From contig NC_133332.1 in the NCBI RefSeq assembly GCF_042186555.1, positions 210,879,609 through 210,943,608 on the forward strand: DNA of 64,000 bases. The letters run 5' to 3'. Under the pieces are notes generated by a model. The model ran no database searches, was not told the origin of the DNA, and saw only the letters and a list, made by a program, of their open reading frames with translations. The DNA is from Aquarana catesbeiana. Taxonomy: Eukaryota > Chordata > Amphibia > Anura > Ranidae. Within the stretch, counting starts at the first letter, position 1. Each line of letters starts with the position of its first letter. Below are positions 23,620 to 34,054 of this stretch, in pieces. Both the position numbers and the translations under genes were made by a program.

Positions 23620-26345
23620 CTATGGGTGCCTTGAGAACTATAAATTTACTTGGGACTTCCTATCAGATTCTGGTGCTTTTTAGCTCAGCCACATACCTGA
23701 CCTCCACTTCAGCAGCAACAGAGGTTGGTCAAGATACAGGTTTGTGGAATCAGTTTTTTTAGTTTTGCATAAAGTGGTGAAGGGTTAGATCTTCTATGAA
23801 GTTTTTCTTGATGCCTGTGTCACCAACAAAAAGAATAACTGATTGGAGGGGAGCCACTGTTTAGCCTGTTACTGGATGTTGTGCGCACTGTACCATTGCA
23901 ATGCTGGGTCACTGTTATTGTGATATTGAGCAATAATGTTAAGATGTGCTTCCACAGGAAGTCAGTGCCGTTTGTAAGAGCGACATGGAACAGGAAAGAG
24001 CTATGCTCCTGTCTAGAAATCCCCTAGAAGAAAATAATTATTGTCATAAAATGATGGAACACTCAGAATAATAGGTTGCACAACAAATGTGGATATCTTT
24101 TTTTTTTACAGATATGTGATTATTTTTCTGACCTGTTTGTGAGTGTCCCTAGTGATGTTTGACATAAAGGAACTTTTTTTTTTTATATACTTTAGATTTA
24201 GAGTCGAAATGAGGTTTGGATGTTCTACCCTGAGTTTGAGGCGACTCTTGCAGGATCGAGATTTGCAGTCCCGGCAAATTATGTGTGGATTCATCCAGGT
24301 AATTATAAAAGGGGGGCTGAGAGCAGCCAAAGTGACATTGAATTGGAAGCTGTTGTAGAGAAAGGATAGGGAAAGGTGACAAACTGCATAAGGTGATATT
24401 AGGGCATTTAGTCCCGATTGCTAGCTTTTTGGGCTGTTATTATTAATAATAATAATATTATTATTATTATTAGGGACTTTTTTTGTTTCTTTCATGTGGT
24501 TGAACGAAAAAAAAAAAAAAAAAAAACTAGTAGTATGGACGAGGCATTAGGGTCAAGGTAGGGGTCAAAGGTCGAATGTTGGGTCATAGGTCAGGGTTAG
24601 TATATTTTGAATAGGGTTAAAACAAAAAATATTTTAAATTTGTATCAGTGTCAGTATGTTTTAGGTAGGAAAAAAAAATGCAAAATGTGCACCATTGTTT
24701 CTGGGCCCTACTACAGGTTCTGGTAACAGCAAGAAAAATACAGCAAAACTAAAAAAAATAATTTTTATTTTTACTATTTTGCACAGTTTTCCATTGATAA
24801 TAAATAAAAAATCAGAAGATATCAGTTATCATTTCCACATAAAAAAGCCCAATTTGTCCTAAAAAAACAAAGGTGGATATATAAAGTAGTTGCAATCAAA
24901 TGCAGTTTTACCAACAAATGTCAAAGTTGCAAAACTGTGCTTAGGCATTAACATTTGTTTTACCCTTACTCACTAAGGGGTTAAAAATATCCTGCTGCTT
25001 GCCAGTTGACACGGTTATACAATCTGTTAGCTATTTATAAATTGGGGTATTTGCCATTTTTGTTTAGCCCGCTGGATGTGGGGTGCGGACACATTAGATA
25101 CCGTCAGATGCCATTGTGCTCTGCTATGTCTCTGCAAAATTAAGGTGGAATGGGCTCCTTCCAGACATGCCTGCCCTTCATTTATCAATTGCTTTATATC
25201 CTTCAATATGGATACTCTTATAGATTAAAGTTAGGACCACACTTAAAGTGAAATTGCAGGCAGGTACTTCTTTCCCTGCCTTCGGTGATGATTTCATACC
25301 TTCATAGAATATGCTGCCCATCATGTTTCGGTCTGTAGTTTTGGAGAAATAGATGGTGCCTTTATTCAAATCATAAAGTTAATTCCCTATAATTTCCATT
25401 TAGCAAGACTTATGGCTGCTATGCGTTGTATTCCCCTGGCCACCGGTCTTGTGTAGTTCTTCGCACTGTAAGTGGTGATTCAATTCCATCCCTGCTCAAT
25501 GTAGTTGGCGGACCCTCTGAACTGCCCACAGAGGCAGTGTCTTTAGATTGACATCTCAGGAGACTCATCTCCCCCTAAAGTAACTCACAAGCCAGGAGTC
25601 TCCACCCCTCCTCAGCCGCAACTGAAAAGAAAAAAGGGCCTGGGCATGTTGGCTTACATCACTAGCTAAATATGGGCCTGTGACTATATTCGAATAGTGA
25701 TGAAAGCCAGCATGCCTAGGCACTTTGTTTCTTTAAAAAAAAAAGAAAATGTTTTACTACATCGGACTAAACTATATACTGAATAAATACAATTCAGGTG
25801 GACATTTACAAGAATTTTACTTAATAGTCGTACGCAGAGTAGTGTGGCGGCATGGTTGTAGAAGAAGTGTAAGAGTGCACATGCAACATTTGGAGGCTCA
25901 GTGTACCTCCCACATTAACTACTATTCTGTTTGTAATAACTGCTGAGAGAGGGAGGATGTGACCTGATCCTGCCGTTAGACCTCTTCCTCGGCCCAGCAG
26001 AAGCTGTTATTTTTCAAATTAAAGATGGGATATTATGATTATTCTATTAGACTTTTCTACAAAACAGTGAGGTTTTTAAATACATGAATAATGGTTTAGT
26101 GGTTTATACAGGTCAGTGTACTGAATGATGATTTTTGTGGGTATCCTGGAGTTCTTCTTTAACAGAGGGGGGGGGGTCTTGAGGAGGCAGTGCAGCCTCC
26201 ACATATATTTGCAAGTCGTGCAACTTAAACTTGTGTTGTAATCTGTGGTGGGGCCCGTTCACACTGTTCACATGCTAAATACTCAGTTTTAACGTGCGGG
26301 CAGCTATTAGTTTTTGGTTACAGTGAGCCGCTGCGAGGGAACACA
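23620..26345. other. Intergenic, no recognisable gene
   Basis: AT-rich sequence with AAT/ATT runs near 24440-24475 and poly(A) near 24510. No frame resembles a conserved protein and no terminal repeats were resolved. Confidence 0.5.
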
Positions 26346-26349
26346 ACTC

Positions 26350-26558
26350 TTTTTTTTTTTTTTAAACTTTATTTGAAGTGCACAAAATGACTTCATTCAT
26401 GTTTACGCATAGCACCAGTACATTGCACTGGTATGCGGTGCTCACTTGTACACTGTCATAAAATGCATCAGCTCTAGGCTGCATTGCTGTGCAAAGACTG
26501 TTCACCGAAACTGCACTGTTCTGCAACACCTTATACATCATCCTCCAAGTATGCTATT
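26350..26558 (-). mobile_element. Possible retroposed fragment with a poly(T) edge
   Basis: A run of T followed by TTTAAACTTTATTTGAAGTG reads on the minus strand as sequence ending in an A tail after a polyadenylation-like signal. It may be a retroposon 3' end into which Tc1 element #2 later inserted. Class unknown. Confidence 0.3.
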
Positions 26559-26925
26559 TACAGTGCCTTGAAAAAGTATTCACACCCCTTGAAATTTTCC
26601 ACATTTTGTCATGTTACAACCAAAAACTTAAATGTATTTTATGTGATACCAACACAAAACGGCACATAATTGTGAAGTGGAAGGAACATGATAAATGGTT
26701 TTCAAAATTTTTTACAAATAAAAAATCTGAAAAGTGTGGCGTGCATTTGTATTCAGCCCCCTTTACTCTGATACCCCTAACTAAAATAGTGGAACCAATT
26801 ACCTTCAGAAGTCACCTAATTAGTAAATAGCATCCACCTGTGTGTAATTTAATTGCAGTATAAATACAGCTGTTCTGTGAAGCCCTCAGAGGTTTGTTAG
26901 AGAACCTTAGTGAACAAACAGCATC

Positions 26926-28287
26926 ATGAAGGCCAAGGAACACACCAGACAGGTCAGGGATAAAATTGTGGAGAAGTTTAAAGCATGGTTAGGTTATAAA
27001 AAAAAATATCCCAAGCTTCCAATCTCTCACAGAGCACTGTTCAATCCATCATCCAAAAATGTAAAGTGTATGGCACAACTGCAAACCTACTAAGGCATAG
27101 CCGACCACTTAAACTGACAGGCCGGGCAAGGAGATCATTAATCAGAGAAGCAGCCAAGAGGCCCATGGTAACTCTGGAGGAGCTGCAGAGATCCACAGCT
27201 CAGGTGGGAGAATCTGTCCACAGGACAACTATTAGTCGTGCACTTCACAAATCAGCCCTTTATGGAAGAGCGGCAAGAAGAAAGCCATTGTTGCAAGAAA
27301 GCCATAAGAAGTCCCGTTTGCAGTTTATGAGAAGTCAGATGGGGACACAGCAAACATGTGGAAGAAGGTGCTCTGGTCAGGCAAGACCAAAATTTAACTT
27401 TTTGGCCAAAAAGCAAAACGTTGTGTATGGCGGAAAATTAACACTGCACATCGCCCTGAACACATGGTGGTGGCAGCATCATGTTGTGGGGATGCTTTTC
27501 TTTAGCAGGGACAGGAAAGCTGGTCAGAGTTGATGGAAAGATGGATGAAGTCAAACACAGGGCAATCTTAGAAGAAAACCTGTTATGCCACGCACACACG
27601 AGCAGGATTTCCATCGGAAAAATCTTGGATGGTTTTACTGACGGAATTCCGCGCAAACTTGGCTTGCATACACACAGTCACACGAAAGTTCGCTGAACTT
27701 TCGACCGCCAAGAACGCGGTGACGTACAACACTACGACGAGCCAAGAAAATTAAGTTCAATGCTTCCGAGCATGCATAGGAATTTTGCGCGTCGGAATTG
27801 CTACAGACGATCGGAATTTCCGATCGGAACTTTTTCCGACCAAAAAATTGAGAACATGCTCTCAATCTTTTGCTGGCTGGAATTCCGCCAGCAAAAGTCT
27901 GATGGAGCATACACACGGTCGCATTTTCCGACCAAAAGGTCTCATCTGTCTTTTGCTGGCCGAATTTCCGATCGTGTATACGGGGCATCAGAATCTGCAA
28001 AAGACTTGAGACTGGGGCAGAAGTTCCCCTTCCAGCAGGACAACGACCCTAAACATACAGCCAGAGCTACAATGGAATGGTTTAGATCAAAGCATATTCA
28101 TGTGTTAGAATGGCCCAGTCAAAGTCCAGACCTAAATCTAATTGAGAATCTCTGGCAAGACTTGAAAATTGCTGTTCACAGATGCTCTTTATCCAATCTG
28201 ACAGAGCTTGAGCTATTTTGTAAAGAAGAATGGGTAAAAATGTCACTCTCTAGATGTGCAAAGCTGGTAGAGACATCCCCAAAATGA
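26926..28287 (+). pseudogene. Tc1 transposase relic (element #2)
   Basis: Starts ATGAAGGCCAAGGAACACAC and proceeds through a degraded N-terminal DNA-binding region (RSLIREAAKRP, STAQVGESVHRTTISRALH). The C-terminal part after 27988 reads FQQDNDPKHTARATMEWF and SQSPDLNLIENLW, retaining the second Asp and the Glu of DD34E; the proline of the usual NPIE is Leu. Frameshifts, a stop near the first catalytic Asp (about 27390) and a 402-bp MITE disrupt it. Confidence 0.85.
27586..27987. mobile_element. Harbinger-type MITE inside Tc1 element #2
   Basis: Inserted in the transposase. Left end TGCCACGCACACACGA and right end TCGTGTATACGGGGCA are inverted repeats flanked by TTA (27583-27585) and TCA (27988-27990). 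The corresponding site in Tc1 element #1 lacks the insert. The 3-bp TWA-type duplication points to PIF/Harbinger. Confidence 0.75.
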
Positions 28288-28539
28288 CTTGCAGCTGTAA
28301 TTGCAGCAAAAAGGTGGTTTGTATTGACTCAGGGAGGCTGAATACAAATGCACGCCACACTTTTCAGATATTTATTTAAATAAAACAAATTTGAAAACCA
28401 TTTATCAATTTCCTTCCACTTCACAATTATGTTTGACTTTGTGTTGGTCTATCACATAAAACACATTTACGTTTTTGGTTGTAACAGGACAAAATGTGGA
28501 AAATTTCAAGGGGTATGAATACTTTTTCAAGGCACTGTA

Positions 28540-29430
28540 AAATGATTGTTCCCCTCAAAGCAGCATAAACAGACCCTCTCACCACTGTACAGTATTTTAT
28601 AAAATGTGTTTGCATTGGTACATGTATCCATTTCAATTCCCAGCTAATGCCTTTTTTCATAGTACTTTGCACATTAGACTAAAATCCATCCAAAATTTAA
28701 CAAGATTCATGGTGAACTGACCCTTGACAGATTTAATCCTCACTAGTTTAGAGATAATTATTAATTAAGTAATCATTTTAAGTCCATGCACGTCTGTGTG
28801 TTGCGACATGCTGTGATGAGTTGTGCTGCATTTTTATGCAACACTGTGGTGGGAACAGGACACATAGAAAACATTTTTTCTATGTGCACTTGCATTCAGG
28901 CTGTGTTGATCTGCTCAAATGACATGGCATGAACAAGCCCTAATCTGTAGACTGCAATGTCTGATCCTAAAAATCTAGTTTCCTGGCTTCTCTGAGTCAG
29001 TGACTGTGGTATTAAAGCCACACCATTTACATGACAGTCATAACGAACATTTTCAGGCATTCAACCATGGCAGCTTCTATACATCTTTTAGCACCCTGGG
29101 ACAGGAAGGAGGTGAAGCTTTCAGACTGAAGCCTGTAATTTCTACCCAATCCCCAGATAATTATAGTTATAATTCATCTATGTAATCTGAATAATCCCTT
29201 TACCTCTCGCTCTGAGCGGATTACATAATAATATCAGATAAGAACCAAAGCTTTGCACTGAATGTACTGCAGGACAAACTGACACATACAATAAAGGCTA
29301 AATGTACGCACATACATGGGACGATGACTGCATGATGTGGGCGATGCTGGCTAGATTAGAGGATGATTATATCGTCTATGGAACATGAAGTCAAGCAGTT
29401 TTTGTAGGCAAGAGTATGTTGGTTAAAATA
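28540..29430. other. Intergenic, nothing recognised
   Basis: No repeat ends, splice-supported exons or conserved frames were seen. Confidence 0.5.
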
Positions 29431-29443
29431 TCAACTCTAGGAG

Positions 29444-29614
29444 CAATGGTTCTCAACTCTGTTCTCACGTACCCCCAACAGGCCATGTTTTGGGTTTTTC
29501 TCTTTAAATAAAATAGCTGTCCAAAATACCAAGCCTTAACTCAAATTTCTGGCACCTGTGCAAGATGAAGGAAAACCTGCAAACATGGCCTGTTCGGGTA
29601 CTTGAGAACCACTG
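29444..29614. mobile_element. Short hAT-type MITE
   Basis: Ends CAATGGTTCTCAAC and TTGAGAACCACTG match the CAGTGGTTCTCAA ends of hAT MITEs. Inside, AACAGGCCATGTTT faces AAACATGGCCTGTT. Flanks CTCTAGGAG and CTCTAGAC approximate an 8-bp duplication. Confidence 0.65.
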
Positions 29615-29619
29615 CTCTA

Positions 29620-29745
29620 GACCAGCCTCTCTCAACATTTTTAATATGGAGGAACCTTTGAAATAGTTTTCAGGTCTTAGGGAACCCCCACTGATATTAC
29701 TGGAACTACAGCTCATGGTACTTTACAGTAATCAATAGGTTGTAC
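29620..29745 (+). mobile_element. hAT-like repeat fragment (CTCTCAACATTTTTAA type)
   Basis: Contains CTCTCTCAACATTTTTAATA, TTGAAATAGTTTTCAGGTCT and AGGGAACCCC, matching the fuller copy at 38025-38325. The 3' part is lost. Confidence 0.55.
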
Positions 29746-29749
29746 AGAG

Positions 29750-30930
29750 TTTTAAATAAAAGAATGGAATTTCCTTAGTAATTTATGTTAATATCCAGAA
29801 AAGAAAGACCATAAAAGTGTAATGCCTCCTAAAGTTTAGCATCCACTTACTCTCTTTTTCTAGGTTCAGCGTCTTCAGACATTTTGAGTAGCCTGCAAAG
29901 GCACACGGGAGTTAATTCATCCCAGCGATAGTGCAATCAAAAAATTGTGCATATGCAGCTCAGTGATTAACCATTATAGACTTACTAGCAGCAAGGTAAG
30001 AAGCTTTTACAGCAGAAAAGACAGAGCCTCTTCTAAAAACATTCCTGCCAGATTTTTTTTCCAACTAATGTTCCACTTTAACATTGAAGGTAGCCAGGAA
30101 TGTAGCACTTCCAGAAGGAAGGCAGCCTCCTTTAACAATGGCAAAGGTTGACATTTTTCCTTAATGGCCAAAGCAACAGTTCAAAACCATGAACTATAGA
30201 GGGGAGTCCTCTTAGACCTTCCAAGTTTAGGTGAAAACCCTCAAGACTGACCCAACAGGCATATCTTTTTCCTTATTACAGAGTGAGGTCAGAGAAGCAG
30301 CTATTAGATATTCATCTTCCTAAATCAATTTTGGTTTAAACCAAACAAAAATTATACAGCTTTTGGCTAAACAGAAATATTTTTCTCAATTAAAATTAAG
30401 TTGAAGCCGGTTATTATAGCACCAATTGTATTTTTAGATTCTCCATACACTTGCCAGAAACCATGAAATCTATTTTTGCACTTTTCTTTTCTCTTGAAAT
30501 TTCTAAACCTTTTTGGTAATAAATGAAATGTGTGTTATATACATTTCCTTTATTTTCAAAGTATTGACTGTGCTTATTTTCTTGACTAGGCAGACTTTAC
30601 AATTAATTTTTATAGCTTTGTTGTCTACAATGATTGTAAACTACTCTGATGTGATCCTAAAGGGGACCTATTCAGACTGCCATTGCCTACTTGTATTTGA
30701 AGATTAGAAGCTTTAAAATGAACTGCATTGTGTGCAATAAGCATTTTGTTGTCCACAACCCAGAAGCGCAGAATGAAGACAGGCTTCAAGAATTGCTGCA
30801 GGCACAGTTTTTTTTTCCCAAGAAAGCCCCCAGCCCCAGGTAAAGAGCTGTTCACATTTTTAGTATACAGGCTTTATTTAGCGCCAACAGTTTCTGTAGT
30901 GCTTTAAAAAAATGGAGGGAGACAGCACAG
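29750..30930. other. Intergenic, nothing recognised
   Basis: AT-rich unique-looking sequence. The short element edge at 30865-30920 (GCGCCAACAGTTTCTGTAGT) resembles a LINE tail in reverse. No gene is seen. Confidence 0.45.
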
Positions 30931-30933
30931 TTA

Positions 30934-32490
30934 CAGTGGGAACGGAAAGTATTCAGACCCCCTTAAATTTTTCTCTCTTTGTTATATTGCAGCCATTTGC
31001 TAAAATCATTTAAGTTCATTTTTTTCCTCATTAATCTACACACAGCACCCCATATTGACAGAAAAACACTGAATTGTTGACATTTTTGCAGATTTATTAA
31101 AAAAGAAAAACTGAAATATCACATGGTCCCAAGTATTCAGACCCTTTGCTGTGACACTCATATATTTAACTTAGGTGCTGTCCATTTCGTCTGATCATCC
31201 TTGAGATGGTTCTACACCTTCATTTGAGTCCAGCTGTGTTTGATTATACTGATTGGACTTGTTTAGTAAAGCCACACACCTGTCTATATAAGACCTTACA
31301 GCTCACAGTGCATGTCAGAGCAAATGAGAATCATGAGGTCAAAAGAACTGCATGAAGAACTCAGAGACAGAATTGTGGCAAGGCACAAATCTGGCCAAGG
31401 TTACAAAAAAATTCTGCTGCACTTAAGGTTCCTAAGAGCACAGTGGCCTCCATAATCCTTAAATGGAAGAGGTTTGGGATGACCAGAACCCTTCCTAGAG
31501 CTGTCCGTTCGGCCAAACTGAGCTATCGGGGGAGAAGAGCTTTGATGAGAGAGGTAAAGAAGAACCCAAAGATCACTGTGGCTGAGCTCCAGAGATGCAG
31601 TTGGGAGATGGGAGAAAGTTGTAGAAAGTCAACCATCACTGCAGCCCTCCACCAGTCGGGGCTTTATGGCAGAGTGGCTCGACGGAAGCCTCTCCTCAGT
31701 GCAAGACAAATGAAAGCCCGCATGGAGTTTGCTTAAAAAAAAAAAATCTGAAGGACTCCAAGATGGTGAGAAATAAGATTCTCTGGTCTGATGAGACCAA
31801 GATAGAACTTTTTGGCCTTAATTCTAAGCGGTATGTGTGGAGAAAACCAGGCACTGCTCATCACCTGTTAAATACAGTCCCAACAGTGAAGCATGGTGGT
31901 GGCAGTATCATGTTGTGGGGGTGTTTTTCAGCTGCAGGGACAGGGCGACTGGTTGCAATCGAGGGAAAGATGAATGCGGCCAAGTACAGGGATATCCTGG
32001 ACAAAAACTTTCTCCAGAGTGCTCAGGACCTCAGACTGGGCCGAAGGTGTACCTTCCAACAAGACAATGACCCTAAGCACACAGCTAAAATAATGAAGGA
32101 GTGGCTTCACAACAACTCCGTGACTTTTCTTGAATGGCCCAGCCAGAGCCCTGACTTAAACCCAATTGAGCATCTCTGGAGAAAAATGGCTGTCCACCTA
32201 TGTTTACCATCCAACCTGACAGAACTAGAGAGGATCTGCAAGGAGGTAGAGGATCCCCAAATCCAGGTGTGAAAAACTTGTTGCATCTTTCCAAAAAAGA
32301 CTCATGGCTGTATTAGATCAAAAGGGTGCTTCTACTAAATGGGTCTGAATACTTAGGACCATGTGATATTTCAGTTTTTCTTTTTTAATAAATCTGCAAA
32401 AATGTCAACAATTCTGTGTTTTTCTGTTTGGTTTCAATATAACAAAGAGTGAAAAATTTAAGGGGATATGACTACTTTTCATCCCCAGTG
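30934..32490 (+). mobile_element. Tc1 element #3, complete ends
   Basis: TA flanks the element at 30932-30933 and 32491-32492. Left end CAGTGGGAACGGAAAGTATT and right end (complement CACTGGGGATGAAAAGTAGT) pair imperfectly. The inverted repeats continue inward, including GCAGATTTATTAAAAAAGAA facing its complement at about 32390. It belongs to a different Tc1 subfamily from elements #1 and #2. Confidence 0.92.
31330..32290 (+). pseudogene. Tc1 transposase relic (element #3)
   Basis: Three in-order pieces: MRSKELHEELRDRIVARHKS from 31330; the helix-turn-helix region at 31443-31736 (TVAELQRCSWEMGESCRKST, LHQSGLYGRVARRKPLL); and the catalytic domain at 31763-32272 with ILWSDETKIELFG (first Asp), FQQDNDPKHT (second Asp) and SPDLNPIEHLW (Glu). 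All three DD34E residues are intact. Two homopolymer frameshifts (A runs near 31405 and 31735) break the frame. It is the best-preserved transposase here, but as it stands not functional. Confidence 0.9.
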
Positions 32491-32499
32491 TACAATACA

Positions 32500-33150
32500 A
32501 GGGGTATCAGAGGGCCCTGCTCATTAGACTGACCTTTTTTTTGTTAAGTCTGGCTTTAAATAGTAGGGTGTCTTTCTCATTTTGCATTACGGTGAAAAAC
32601 CTGTGCTGCAGCTGCCCCCCCAGAGCCCTCCCTTTTTCTTACCTGAACCAGTTTGTTCCAGCGACGAGCGCAAGTCCAGCTGATGTCTCTGTCCTCATTG
32701 GATTGATTGACAGCAGCATGAGCCATTGGCTCCCGCTGCTGTCAATCAAATCCAGTGACATGAGAACAGGGCCAAGACCTGCTGTCTGTGTCAATGGATG
32801 CAGCAGCGGGACTTGTAAGTGCGCCCATACGGATGCCCCCATGGAAAGCGGCTCTCCGTGGGGGCACCTGATGAAGAGGGGCCAGGAGCGCCGCAGGGGC
32901 ACCCCAGCAGAGGAGGGTCGGGGCTGCTCTGTGCAAAACCCTGCACAGACCTTACCTGCACAGAGCAGGTAAGTTTAACAGGCTCCTTATTAAAAAAAAA
33001 AAATAAAAATCAAATAAATATACCACCAGCTACTCCAGACCCAAGAGGATACCAGATAAAGTAGGAATTCAACATAAAGAAAAAGTTCTTTTAGAGCAAA
33101 CAGCCATTTTTAAGTGTTTTAATCACACAAATAGTGTGGATGGGACTATT
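32500..33150. other. Intergenic, probable MITE interior, no gene
   Basis: A stem (GATTGATTGACAGCAGC near 32700 facing GCTGCTGTCAATCAAAT near 32736) marks an old foldback-type element. Boundaries were not resolved. Several short frames are compositional. Confidence 0.45.
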
Positions 33151-33157
33151 CGTGTCA

Positions 33158-33585
33158 TCTAAAAGAGAAATATAGCTTTTTATTTAATAACATACATACT
33201 CACCTAGGTGGTTGCAGCTGTCCCCCGCTACCTCCTAGACTGAGCGATCAAAGTCCACTGATTGCCTAGCTCTCGCTCTTCAGCCTGCAGAGAGCCGTGG
33301 GCCGTCAGTCACCAGTTCTCTGCTCTGCCACTCCAGCGCTTGCTGGGACACTTGGCTGTGGAGGGGGCTTGGGTGGCTGGCTCAGGCTCTCAGCGAGGCT
33401 GAGCCCTTTGCCGGTCCAGGCATCTGGATGGATCCTGACTGTAAAGTTGGGATTTTGCCTGAGCCTGAACTGGCTTTAGCCCACTGTCAGCTGAAGCCAG
33501 GTCACAGGAGTGCAGCATGTACTGCAGTCCTGTGATCCATAGGAGAAGCATTGCCAAAATAACCTTGGCTATACTTCTCCTTTAA
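33158..33585. mobile_element. Probable TTAA-type MITE (AGGAGAAGTATAGC ends)
   Basis: Left end CTAAAAGAGAAATATAGC and right end GCTATACTTCTCCTTTAA are inverted repeats. The left TTAA appears mutated. The GC-rich interior has no transposase. Confidence 0.55.
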
Positions 33586-33822
33586 TCTATGCACATTTAT
33601 GATGAAGCACAAGTGATTACACTGTTTATTTTGTAGCACTTTTAGCTTCATTTGAGCGCTGTATTTATGGAAGATTTATAGTTCTCACTTTTTTAGACAT
33701 TAGGGTACAGCATAGACAAACTACTGGAAGCAAATCGCACCATTTTGAAGGGGTGGAGACACAAATTACTGCTCCTCCCACCACAGAGAGAATTCCCCTC
33801 AGTAGCATGTGACACCTTTCAT

Positions 33823-34050
33823 CTAAAGCCAGCCACAGGTTGCAGGAAAGAAAAATCACTTGATTCCCCCATCAACACAGTCTGTGTTGATGGGGGAATC
33901 CCTCCTGCACAGCCATTGTGTTCTCCCAGCAGGGGGAGCCGTCCCTGCCGGGAGAACACAGTGATTGCATCGAACAACTTGGGTACACTCAGCCTGCCTA
34001 TACAAGGTGCTGAACCGGCCAAGATTTGAACCATCTATGGCTGGCTTTAC
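33823..34050. mobile_element. MITE with two strong internal hairpins
   Basis: Left end TAAAGCCAGCCACAGG and right end CTATGGCTGGCTTTA are inverted repeats. Inside, arms 33862-33880 and 33882-33900 are perfect 19-bp complements around a single T (GATTCCCCCATCAACACAG). A second stem pairs GTGTTCTCCC (about 33917) with GGGAGAACAC (about 33951). Confidence 0.7.
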
Positions 34051-34054
34051 AGTG

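Larger units (their letters stand above)
26561..28537 (+). mobile_element. Tc1 element #2, complete ends, about 200-bp inverted repeats
   Basis: Flanked by TA (26559-26560 and 28538-28539). Ends are CAGTGCCTTGAAAAAGTATT and its complement AATACTTTTTCAAGGCACTG. The inverted repeats extend to about 26763 and 28335, for example GGCGTGCATTTGTATTCAG facing its complement. It carries one transposase relic and one MITE. It is the reference for reading the insertions in element #1. Confidence 0.92.

Noticed and set aside
26489..26830. 113-codon frame at the left end of Tc1 element #2
   Set aside because: It translates the terminal inverted repeat; the complementary right end gives a mirror frame at 28427-28672.
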